Positions 1 to 5,716 of a stretch of 9,012 nucleotides of DNA are shown in pieces. The translations under genes were made by a program, and so were the position numbers. The number at the start of each line of letters is the position of its first letter. Position 1 is the stretch's first letter. The notes beneath the pieces were generated by a model. The model ran no database searches. It had not been told where the DNA came from and saw only the letters and a program-made list of their open reading frames with translations. Source of the stretch: Pyrinomonadaceae bacterium (GTDB lineage Bacteria; Acidobacteriota; Blastocatellia; Pyrinomonadales; Pyrinomonadaceae); NCBI GenBank assembly GCA_014379075.1, contig JACMMN010000403.1, positions 1-9,012 on the forward strand, read 5' to 3'.

Positions 1-494
1 AGATGTCTTACCCGCTACAATTCGTCGCTTTTTCTGATGTCCGGCAGGATTCGTCGCTGCATTTCATGGCGGGAAAACCGCCGACCGAGCGCGATTTGAA
101 CATCCTTCTCGGCGCCAATATCCAAGCCGGGCGTATAATGGCCGGCGTGACGTTTTCTTACGATGGAAATTGGACGTCGTTCCCGCCGCACGAACACCAG
201 GATATGCTCGAGGAGGCGTATTTGTATATCGATATGCCGGCTCCGCAGTGGGGAATTCAAATGGTTTACACAGATCTCCGGGAACCGGAGATCGTCGAAG
301 TCGTTCACGAAGGCGATGTCGTCATCATGCCGCAGGGTTACCATCCCAATGTCGCGGCTCCGGGCGGTTCGATCAATTTTCTCTGGATGATGGCCGCCAA
401 CCGCGAAGGCATAGACAGGAAATTCGGCGTCGTAAACGTGCAGCCGGAATACGATAAGGGAAGTTCAGGGCTGGAAGCGTCGCAAGGTAAATAG
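1..494 (+). CDS. iolB: KduI/IolB-family isomerase (5-deoxy-glucuronate isomerase type), 5'-truncated by window edge
   Basis: Cytoplasmic cupin isomerase. In the IolB branch it converts 5-deoxy-glucuronate to 5-dehydro-2-deoxy-gluconate in myo-inositol catabolism; the KduI branch acts on 5-keto-4-deoxyuronate. The visible part is about 163 residues against roughly 270 for the family, so the N-terminal cupin half lies outside the window and the first ATG (position 3) is probably internal. Visible residues (numbered from that ATG) include GNWTSFPPHEHQDMLEE at 55-71, which holds the HxHx4E metal ligands H63, H65 and E70, and a fourth ligand H114 in QGYHPN. The tryptophan-serine/threonine-proline-histidine context looks more like IolB than KduI. 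A PfkB sugar kinase starts 90 bp downstream on the same strand, which fits an inositol or uronate degradation cluster. The IolB versus KduI choice is an inference; the fold assignment is firm. Confidence 0.85.
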   Translation, partial: MSYPLQFVAFSDVRQDSSLHFMAGKPPTERDLNILLGANIQAGRIMAGVTFSYDGNWTSFPPHEHQDMLEEAYLYIDMPAPQWGIQMVYTDLREPEIVEVVHEGDVVIMPQGYHPNVAAPGGSINFLWMMAANREGIDRKFGVVNVQPEYDKGSSGLEASQGK

Positions 495-548
495 GTTACA
501 CGCACTTTCGAACAACCCGTTCGCGGACATGATTATAATTTTGGCGGT

Positions 549-578
549 TTGATACCCTGACCGCTCAAAGCTTATAAA
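549..578 (+). promoter_or_regulatory. Candidate sigma70-type promoter directly abutting the kinase start
   Basis: TTGATA (549-554) and TATAAA (573-578) are separated by 18 bp. A transcript would start about 6-7 bp after the -10 box, i.e. at or next to the GTG at 585. A second, perfect TATAAT lies at 534-539 but has no good -35 box at the right distance. Either would give the kinase its own transcription in addition to read-through from the isomerase gene. Confidence 0.4.
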
Positions 579-584
579 TTACTT

Positions 585-1643
585 GTGATAGAAATTAAAG
601 ACAAAACAGAGTGCAGGTGGGACGTCATCTCGCTTGGTGAAGTGATGCTTCGCCTCGATCCGGGCGAAGATCGAATACATACCGCACGCTCATTTCGAGT
701 GAACGAAGGCGGCGGCGAATATAATGTCGCTAGAAATCTGAGCAGATGCTTTGGGCAGCGCACGTCGATCGTCACCGCGCTTGCGGACAATCAGATCGGG
801 CGTCTGGTGGACGATCTTATATCCCAGGGCGGCGTCGGTAAAGATCATATAATTTGGTGTGAAACCGACGGTATAAGTTCCGGGGTTAGAAACGGCCTCT
901 ACTTTATGGAGCGCGGTTTCGGCGTCCGGCAGCCGGTAGGATGTTCCGATCGCGCGAACACGGCTGTCTCGCAGTTAAAACCTGGAGACATAGACTGGAA
1001 TCGAGTTTTTGTAAAAGAAGGGACCCGCTGGTTTCACACGGGCGGAATCTTTGCCGGATTGTCGGACAGTACTTTTGCCGTCGCTTTGGAAGCAATGACA
1101 ATCGCCAAAAATAGCGGGGTGATCGTTTCTTATGATTTAAATTATCGTGACTCACTTTGGGCCCATCGGGGCGGCAGAGAGGCGGCGGATCGTGTCAATA
1201 GCGAACTTTTAAAGTTTGCCGATGTAACCTTTGGAGTCGATAATTTTCTTCCGAGTTTCTCCGAATATTCCGAAGGGAGCTTTCAAACCGCAGCGGCCGA
1301 GATGATGTCGAGGTTCCCGGATCTATTGATGGCCGCGACCACGCTCCGCGACGTTAAGTCGGCATCGTGTCACGATCTCAGCGGTGTCTGTTTTGCAGAT
1401 TCTAAGGTCTATGAAGGTCGCAGGTTCCCCGATCTTGCGGTACTCGACCGGGTCGGCAGCGGCGACGCTTTCGCCGCCGGGATAATCTACGGTATGCTAT
1501 CGAACCGTGATCCACAGGCCGCGGTGGATTTTGGTACTGCAAGTGCGGCTTTGTCTTTGTCCGCCACAGGCGATGGTTCATCCGCTACCCTTACGGAGAT
1601 CGAAAGATTGATCAGATCTTCGGATCTAAATGCCATTCGTTGA
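585..1643 (+). CDS. PfkB-family sugar kinase (2-keto-3-deoxygluconate / 5-dehydro-2-deoxygluconate kinase-like)
   Basis: Cytoplasmic ribokinase-fold kinase of 352 residues, a normal family length. It should transfer phosphate from ATP to a keto-deoxy sugar acid. The chain opens with DVISLGEVMLRLDP (13-26), typical of KDG kinase-like proteins. The glycine-rich sugar-binding segment GGGEYNVARNL follows at 42-52, then YDLNYR at 183-188, and the C-terminal PfkB signature DRVGSGDAFAAG at 288-299 with D294 as catalytic base. TTLRDVKSASCHD (252-264) resembles the TLRxVxSxxxHD stretch of KdgK-like relatives. The position where PfkB proteins usually show NxxE reads GVDNFLPSF (217-225), so that glutamate is not obvious. 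The start is a GTG with no Shine-Dalgarno sequence and the family core begins only 12 residues later, so no shorter start is possible. Next to an IolB-like gene, a role as IolC-type 5-dehydro-2-deoxygluconokinase is plausible; KDG kinase is the alternative. Confidence 0.85.
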   Translation: MIEIKDKTECRWDVISLGEVMLRLDPGEDRIHTARSFRVNEGGGEYNVARNLSRCFGQRTSIVTALADNQIGRLVDDLISQGGVGKDHIIWCETDGISSGVRNGLYFMERGFGVRQPVGCSDRANTAVSQLKPGDIDWNRVFVKEGTRWFHTGGIFAGLSDSTFAVALEAMTIAKNSGVIVSYDLNYRDSLWAHRGGREAADRVNSELLKFADVTFGVDNFLPSFSEYSEGSFQTAAAEMMSRFPDLLMAATTLRDVKSASCHDLSGVCFADSKVYEGRRFPDLAVLDRVGSGDAFAAGIIYGMLSNRDPQAAVDFGTASAALSLSATGDGSSATLTEIERLIRSSDLNAIR

Positions 1644-1650
1644 CTTGCTC

Positions 1651-1676
1651 CTTTCGGGCCGTGAAAAATCCGAAAG
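1651..1676 (+). other. Hairpin after the kinase gene, possible weak terminator
   Basis: CTTTCGG (1651-1657) and CCGAAAG (1670-1676) form a perfect 7-bp inverted repeat with a 12-nt loop, 8 bp after the kinase stop codon. No run of T follows, so it is a poor intrinsic terminator on its own. It could instead stabilise the mRNA 3' end or assist factor-dependent termination. Confidence 0.3.
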
Positions 1677-1795
1677 CTGTTTCAGAACGACTTGGACACG
1701 CTTTTTGACCTTAGACGTCTATTCGCACGTTTTGCCACTTAGCAAAAAGAGGCAACCAATAAAACAAAATCTGATGTTTCGACGTATTTTTTAGA

Positions 1796-1822
1796 ACTTG
1801 GCACACCATAGGTGCACCAAAC
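1796..1822 (-). other. Long hairpin in the tRNA-Thr downstream region, pairs fully only in minus-strand RNA
   Basis: Read as minus-strand RNA, 1822-1811 pairs with 1807-1796 around a 3-nt loop (1808-1810). This gives up to 12 consecutive pairs, of which four are G-U. The core is UUGGUGCACC / GGUGUGCCAA. In plus-strand RNA two central positions become C/A mismatches. It lies about 60 nt beyond the 3' end of the tRNA. No U-tract follows, so it is not a canonical terminator. It may mark the end or a processing site of the tRNA primary transcript. The interval 1644-1883 otherwise holds no supported gene. Confidence 0.35.
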
Positions 1823-1883
1823 AAGAAGACAACCCTTTGAGCCTTCCTTTTCTGTTTGTAAACGATTGAAACTATTGAATAAA

Positions 1884-1959
<76 letters not shown>

Positions 1960-1994
1960 TTACGGCAAACGAGGCTTCGCGGCCGCAAACAAAA

Positions 1995-2024
1995 ATACTA
2001 ACAAAACATTTCTTTCTAAAGCAA
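1995..2024 (-). promoter_or_regulatory. Possible promoter of tRNA-Thr
   Basis: On the minus strand, TTGCTT (2024-2019) and TAGTAT (2000-1995) are spaced 18 bp apart. This would start transcription about 28 nt before the mature tRNA 5' end, and a GC-rich stretch (GCGGCCGC) lies just downstream. The match to consensus is modest. Confidence 0.3.
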
Positions 2025-2068
2025 ACCGAAAAGCCGTTAAACGACTCGTTCAACATTGAAAAAACTTG

Positions 2069-2098
2069 TTGACCTGCGTCTGTATTACCCGATATAAT
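2069..2098 (+). promoter_or_regulatory. Strong sigma70-type promoter for the exported two-module protein gene
   Basis: TTGACC (2069-2074), an 18-bp spacer and a perfect TATAAT (2093-2098) give the best promoter match in the window. Transcription should begin near 2105, leaving a leader of about 97 nt before the GTG at 2202. Confidence 0.75.
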
Positions 2099-2102
2099 AG
2101 GA

Positions 2103-2162
2103 TTTGCCCCAAATAGGGCGAAATTGCCATCATCGACGATCCATCTCTTTTCATCCAAAGAG
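2103..2162 (+). other. Two hairpins in the 5' leader of the gene at 2202
   Basis: The first hairpin pairs 2103-2109 with 2116-2122 (core GCCC/GGGC plus U-A and U-G pairs) and sits at the predicted 5' end of the transcript. The second is a perfect CTCTTT/AAAGAG stem at 2145-2150 and 2157-2162 with a 6-nt loop. Neither sequesters the ribosome binding site at 2191. They may protect the mRNA 5' end. I recognise no known riboswitch class. Confidence 0.35.
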
Positions 2163-2190
2163 TCAAACAAAACATTCGAGATCAGTTAAA

Positions 2191-2195
2191 AGGAG
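2191..2195 (+). promoter_or_regulatory. Ribosome binding site fixing a GTG start
   Basis: AGGAG lies 6 nt before the GTG at 2202, in a suitable position. It decides the start of the downstream gene even though the codon is not ATG. Confidence 0.8.
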
Positions 2196-2201
2196 AAAAT
2201 T

Positions 2202-3188
2202 GTGAGTTTTCAAATCTTTTTCAAAAAAGGTGCTGCGATAGTTTTCGGCGGTTTGTGCGTGCTGACCTCGATCGCTGCCGCCCAACCGAGAACCTCGCCG
2301 ACCCCGACCGTTGTTTGGGGAAATGACAAGAAACCGTATAACGTTGCCGAACGAAACAACTTGTATTGTGCCGGCTATGTGCAGGCCAGTCCGGTCAACA
2401 CGGACAATAGGCTAGTTGGCGCGGTGCAGGAGCAGGAACAGTTTATGTACGCTGAAGGCGACGTCGTTTACCTAAACATGGGATCGAACAAAGGCGTGCA
2501 AGTCGGCAATATGATGTCGGTCGTTCGCCCTCGGGGCCAGGTCAACTCCCGCTGGACTAGAAAAGACGGGTTGGGATTCTTCGTTCAGGAAGTCGGCACT
2601 CTCGAGATCATTCGCGTTAAATCCGAAGTTTCCATCGCACGCGTTAAAAACTCCTGCGATAATTTTTTGCTTGGAGATCTGGTCCAGCCATTTCAGCAAA
2701 GAACCAGTCCGGTACATGTCGATCGGGCCGCCCTCGACCTTTATGCAGACCCGACCGGAAAAGCTATGGGACGCCTCTTCATGGCACGCGACAATCAGGA
2801 GATGGTTAGTCGTGAACAGATCGTTTACATAGATCTCGGAGCCGAAGATAATGTCCAGATCGGCGATTATTTGACGATCTTCCGGCCTCTGGGGCGAGGG
2901 AACTTGTTTATATCCGACGAAGACGAATCGGTCAGCGCTCGTGACGAGGGCTTTCAGAGCAACGAGTATCGCGGTGGTAAATTCTCAAATCAGGCCGCCC
3001 GCAAATCCGGCGATACGGCTCAGGGAAGGGTCGTGACGACAGAAAAAGCCAAAGAAGACCGCCCGGCCGGTTTGCGTAAGATCGTCGGCGAAATGGTGAT
3101 CCTCAACGTAAAGGAAAGGACGGCAACCGCGGTCATTACCCGAACGGCACAGGAAATTCACACCGGTGATTGGGTAGAAGTTCAGTAA
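2202..3188 (+). CDS. Sec-exported protein with two tandem FlgT-C/LysM-protein-like beta modules, function unknown
   Basis: A 328-residue protein that I cannot name. Residues 1-27 form a Sec signal peptide: a KK pair, a hydrophobic core, and AAA before Q28. The mature part shows an internal duplication. Module 1 runs from about 81 to 163, with GDVVYLNMGSNKGVQVGN, then VVRPRG, and later GTLEIIRVKSEVSIARV and LLGDLVQPF. Module 2 runs from about 200 to 328, with QIVYIDLGAEDNVQIGDYL, IFRPLG, then VGEMVILNVKERTATAVI and HTGDWVEVQ. The second copy is split by a charged, probably disordered insert at about 232-290. This pattern recalls the module found beside LysM domains in some envelope proteins and in the FlgT C-terminus, but there is no LysM domain here. 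C56 and C152 could form a disulfide bond. A periplasmic or cell-surface location is likely. A strong promoter precedes the gene and a strong terminator follows it, so it is monocistronic. The start is supported by an AGGAG site and a plausible signal peptide. Confidence 0.8.
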   Translation: MSFQIFFKKGAAIVFGGLCVLTSIAAAQPRTSPTPTVVWGNDKKPYNVAERNNLYCAGYVQASPVNTDNRLVGAVQEQEQFMYAEGDVVYLNMGSNKGVQVGNMMSVVRPRGQVNSRWTRKDGLGFFVQEVGTLEIIRVKSEVSIARVKNSCDNFLLGDLVQPFQQRTSPVHVDRAALDLYADPTGKAMGRLFMARDNQEMVSREQIVYIDLGAEDNVQIGDYLTIFRPLGRGNLFISDEDESVSARDEGFQSNEYRGGKFSNQAARKSGDTAQGRVVTTEKAKEDRPAGLRKIVGEMVILNVKERTATAVITRTAQEIHTGDWVEVQ

Positions 3189-3225
3189 ATTACGTCGAAG
3201 TTAGACGCTGGAAGTTAAAAGTTTA

Positions 3226-3251
3226 GGCAGCCGATCCGGCTGCCTTTTTTT
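3226..3251 (+). terminator. Strong intrinsic terminator between convergent genes
   Basis: GGCAGCCG (3226-3233) pairs perfectly with CGGCTGCC (3237-3244) around a 3-nt loop, followed by seven T (3245-3251). It ends the gene at 2202-3188 and overlaps the stop codon of the convergent pgsA gene (3252-3250). In the minus direction the same stem is followed only by a weak T-rich stretch, so it serves pgsA less well. Confidence 0.92.
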
Positions 3252-3975
3252 AAATTTCCGGCAAGCCAGAATGGACAGCGTCGGTGGAGGGCTGAGCGAC
3301 CTTACGCTTTTTATTTTCGGAAAAGAAATATTTGAAATAGTCGTACATCGACCAAACAGACAGAATCACAGCAACCCATAAAGCCCCGCGTCCGACTAAA
3401 TATCCGAATACCTTCCAGTCGTTGGTCGTTAGATCGAGGCTCGACAAATGCGAAAACGCGGTTCGTACCTCGGCTACTTCCCAAAAACGAAACGATGGAT
3501 ACTCAAGCCCGAAATTAGACACCGGCGGAGTTCCGGTAGCGGCCGCGACCAGAAGCGCGACGATGGCCACGCATTGTGCCCACATTTTGATCTTGCCGAT
3601 GCTTTGCGCCTGAATGACAATGCCTTCGGTTGCCGCGACTGCCCGTAGGCCCGTAATAATGAACTCGCGGCCGAGAATGATAACCACGGCCCATGACGGC
3701 GCCAAATGCTTCTCGACAAGCACGATCAACGCTGCGGAAACGAGAAGCTTGTCGGCTATCGGATCGAGAAACTTGCCGAGCGTGGAAACCTGATTGCGTT
3801 TGCGGGCGAGATGGCCGTCCAGGATATCCGTGAACGATGCGACGAGAAAAATGCCGATGGCGAGGGCGTAACTGCTGATACCGAGCCATCTTTCCGTAAC
3901 TGTCGTCAACAAAACCACGACCAAAAGCGGTACGATGAAAATCCTTGCAAAAGTAAGATAATTCGGTAAATTCAC
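3250..3975 (-). CDS. pgsA: CDP-diacylglycerol--glycerol-3-phosphate 3-phosphatidyltransferase
   Basis: Integral inner-membrane enzyme that makes phosphatidylglycerophosphate from CDP-diacylglycerol and sn-glycerol-3-phosphate, the committed step to phosphatidylglycerol and cardiolipin. The N-terminus MNLPNYLTFARIFIVPLLV is typical of PgsA and confirms the GTG start. The CDP-alcohol phosphotransferase signature is complete: D50, D53-G54, A57-R58, G67, D71 and D75, in the arrangement DxxDGxxAR...GxxxDxxxD. GREF (102-105) and GKIKMWAQ (127-134) are also family-typical. Hydrophobic segments lie near 8-26, 33-48, 76-102, 131-147 and 195-210. At 241 residues it is longer than the usual 180-200 because of an extra soluble loop (about 148-195) between the last two membrane segments and a basic C-terminal tail. 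It is transcribed alone, convergent with its left neighbour. No good Shine-Dalgarno sequence precedes the start. Confidence 0.93.
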   Translation of the reverse strand: MNLPNYLTFARIFIVPLLVVVLLTTVTERWLGISSYALAIGIFLVASFTDILDGHLARKRNQVSTLGKFLDPIADKLLVSAALIVLVEKHLAPSWAVVIILGREFIITGLRAVAATEGIVIQAQSIGKIKMWAQCVAIVALLVAAATGTPPVSNFGLEYPSFRFWEVAEVRTAFSHLSSLDLTTNDWKVFGYLVGRGALWVAVILSVWSMYDYFKYFFSENKKRKVAQPSTDAVHSGLPEI

Positions 3976-4028
3976 TAGTTGCTCAAAAGTATGCAGACTG
4001 TATTACGGTCGCGTTTCTACACGCATCA

Positions 4029-4057
4029 AGTGTATGTTTTGAACCAGAAAAGTTCAA
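4029..4057 (-). promoter_or_regulatory. Possible pgsA promoter containing a TTGAAC/GTTCAA dyad
   Basis: On the minus strand TTGAAC (4057-4052) and TACACT (4034-4029) are 17 bp apart, giving a leader of about 45 nt before the pgsA start. A perfect 6-bp inverted repeat, TTGAAC/GTTCAA (4039-4044 and 4052-4057, 7-nt loop), spans the -35 box and spacer, where an operator could sit. Each box matches consensus at only 4 of 6 positions. Confidence 0.3.
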
Positions 4058-4106
4058 GACATTGAACGAATCAGCGTCTCAGGGAATTAACATATGAACG
4101 TTAAAC

Positions 4107-4140
4107 AAAAAAAACCTCGCCGATCATTGGAACGGCGAGG
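4107..4140 (-). terminator. Intrinsic terminator of the DUF1800-DUF1501 operon
   Basis: Read on the minus strand, CCTCGCCG (4140-4133) pairs perfectly with CGGCGAGG (4122-4115) across a 10-nt loop and is followed by eight T (4114-4107). It lies about 70 nt beyond the DUF1501 stop codon and also insulates the operon from pgsA, which is transcribed in the same direction. Confidence 0.92.
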
Positions 4141-4207
4141 CGGATGATTCGAAAGTAAATGGTTAGGTAGACTTACGATCGTTCGTTAGAAAAATCCAGC
4201 AGAACAT

Positions 4208-5704
4208 CTAAGGCAAAAATCCTAAGTTAGTTGACGAAAAATTCCCTATGTTCGGGAATACGGAAGTCACCGTCGGCAGATCCTGCGGTAATCCGAACCA
4301 CCTGGCGATCGTCGCGGCATATTGATCGACCGAGGTTGTCGGTATCCAGCGGCCGCGGGCACCGGAACTGCTGTCAGTGTCGTCGGGCCCCGAGGCTCCG
4401 ACGGTCAGCGTTGGGAACGGCGTGCCGTTCGAGGTATTCATACCGTAGAAATCGCCGCCAAGTACCGAGCCGCCGATGACAAACATGTGATTTCCCCATG
4501 CATGATCGGTTCCGACCAGGGCTCCGGTGCTGGCCGGTGCAAAGGTTCGTCCGAAATCCGACATGGTAAAGGTCGTAACATCGTTCTGGACACCAAGCAC
4601 ACCCATTTCGTCATAGAATGCGCGAACAGCCTGACTATATTGCCCAAACAGGTTTACGTGGTTGGTAAGCTGGCTCTCGTGCGTATCGAAACCGCCCATT
4701 TGGCAATAAAAGACCTGCCGGTTTACATTCAGGTCGGTTCGTTTCTTGATCAACCGTGCGACCTGTTTTAACTGCCGGCCGATACTCGTATTCGGGAAAG
4801 TCGGCGAGACTTCCTGGGAGATCTGAAGCTGCGCGTTTGCCTGCATCGCCAGATCCGTGACATGGCTGGCTGCGGCCACATAGTTCGAGCCCAAATCTAC
4901 TGTCCGCAATTGATTGAAAGCATTGCGGCGGGCAGTGTTCGCGGCATTCACAGGGGTAAATCCAACCGGATTGAGAACATTTGCCAGTGAAGTATTGGAA
5001 TCGGCTATTGCGAGCGGTAAGGTGATCTGTCCGGCGGTAAACAACTGGGCTCCCGCTATGGAAGTTACCATTGGTACCAGCCCGGATGGGTTATTGACGG
5101 TGTTCATCCTGTCCGACAGGCGGCCGCCCCAGCCGGTAAACGAAGCGGTGTTCGCAACGCTCGTCTGATTTTGCGTTACCTGATCGGAATGCGAGAACAA
5201 TTGATAAGGCTTAGGTATTGACCCGTTTTGATACTGGGTCTTGGTCATCGGCCTCACCAGGCTTCCGACGTTGGTGACGATCGCCATCTTCTGCTGTGCC
5301 CAAAGCTCGTGAATGCCTGGGTTGATCGCCCCGGTCGCGCCGGGACCGAGCGACGGGTGAAGACCATAGGACAGTCCGCCCATTTTCGGGACTGAGATCG
5401 GGAGCAGCGACGCCTGAGCCAGGGCAAGTCCCTGTGTGCCCCGGACCGCGTTGTAAGCGGCATAGTTGCTTATGGTTGCCGAACTGTGATTCGGCACCAC
5501 CATATTGTTGCCGTCGTTTCCGCCTGCCCAGAATATAAGGACGATCGCCTTGTACGCGTCGCCGCCTTCCGGGGCCGAACTGTCATCCTGCACCTTCTGA
5601 GCCAAAGCGCTCATCAGGCCGAAATGTTCCATTTGCGTCGCAAGAGCCGTCATACCCAAGGCGCAACCTGATTTCATTAGAAATTCTCTTCTTGATTTTT
5701 TCAT
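4208..5704 (-). CDS. DUF1501 family protein, Tat-exported
   Basis: Exported protein of unknown function, 498 residues from the ATG at 5704. The N-terminus carries a twin-arginine signal, SRREFLMK (4-11), then a hydrophobic stretch and a likely cleavage after SALA (33-36). DUF1501 hallmarks follow in order: IVLIFWAGGNDGNNMVVP (54-71), SHSDQ (171-175), GFDTHE (338-343), SDFGRT (382-387), GTDHAWGNHMFVIGG (398-412) and a C-terminal WIPTTSVDQYAATIARWFG stretch (453-471). The family is thought to share the alkaline-phosphatase/sulfatase-type fold, and the conserved D/H residues could bind metal, but no reaction is established. An upstream in-frame GTG at 5713 would add three residues but lies within the ribosome binding site, so I reject it. 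The gene starts 5 nt after the stop of the DUF1800 gene, its near-constant partner, so the two are co-translated. Export by the Tat route suggests folding, perhaps with a cofactor, before secretion. Confidence 0.93.
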   Translation of the reverse strand: MKKSRREFLMKSGCALGMTALATQMEHFGLMSALAQKVQDDSSAPEGGDAYKAIVLIFWAGGNDGNNMVVPNHSSATISNYAAYNAVRGTQGLALAQASLLPISVPKMGGLSYGLHPSLGPGATGAINPGIHELWAQQKMAIVTNVGSLVRPMTKTQYQNGSIPKPYQLFSHSDQVTQNQTSVANTASFTGWGGRLSDRMNTVNNPSGLVPMVTSIAGAQLFTAGQITLPLAIADSNTSLANVLNPVGFTPVNAANTARRNAFNQLRTVDLGSNYVAAASHVTDLAMQANAQLQISQEVSPTFPNTSIGRQLKQVARLIKKRTDLNVNRQVFYCQMGGFDTHESQLTNHVNLFGQYSQAVRAFYDEMGVLGVQNDVTTFTMSDFGRTFAPASTGALVGTDHAWGNHMFVIGGSVLGGDFYGMNTSNGTPFPTLTVGASGPDDTDSSSGARGRWIPTTSVDQYAATIARWFGLPQDLPTVTSVFPNIGNFSSTNLGFLP

Positions 5705-5708
5705 AGTT

Positions 5709-5716
5709 ATCACCTC
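5709..5716 (-). promoter_or_regulatory. Ribosome binding site of the DUF1501 gene, contains the upstream stop codon
   Basis: GAGGTGAT on the minus strand matches eight consecutive bases of the anti-Shine-Dalgarno complement and sits about 8 nt (from GAGG) before the ATG at 5704. The TGA stop of the DUF1800 gene (5712-5710) lies inside it, so terminating ribosomes are delivered onto the next start. It also shows that the GTG at 5713 is not the start. Confidence 0.85.

Noticed and set aside
1730..1746. TTTTGC/GCAAAA hairpin as a terminator
   Set aside because: The 6-bp stem is AT-rich and is not followed by a T-run in either direction, so chance is a sufficient explanation.
4094..4147. Small basic-peptide frame of 17 codons beginning at an ATG preceded by AGGG
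   Set aside because: It lies across the operon terminator hairpin and its A/T run, so the basic composition is explained by the terminator sequence.
4231..4771. Plus-strand open frames of 82 and 149 codons opposite DUF1501
   Set aside because: They are antisense shadows of a strongly supported coding sequence, with no family motifs or ribosome sites.
5705..5713. GTG at 5713 as the start of DUF1501
   Set aside because: The GTG is part of the GAGGTGAT ribosome site serving the ATG at 5704, and it has no site of its own at the right distance.
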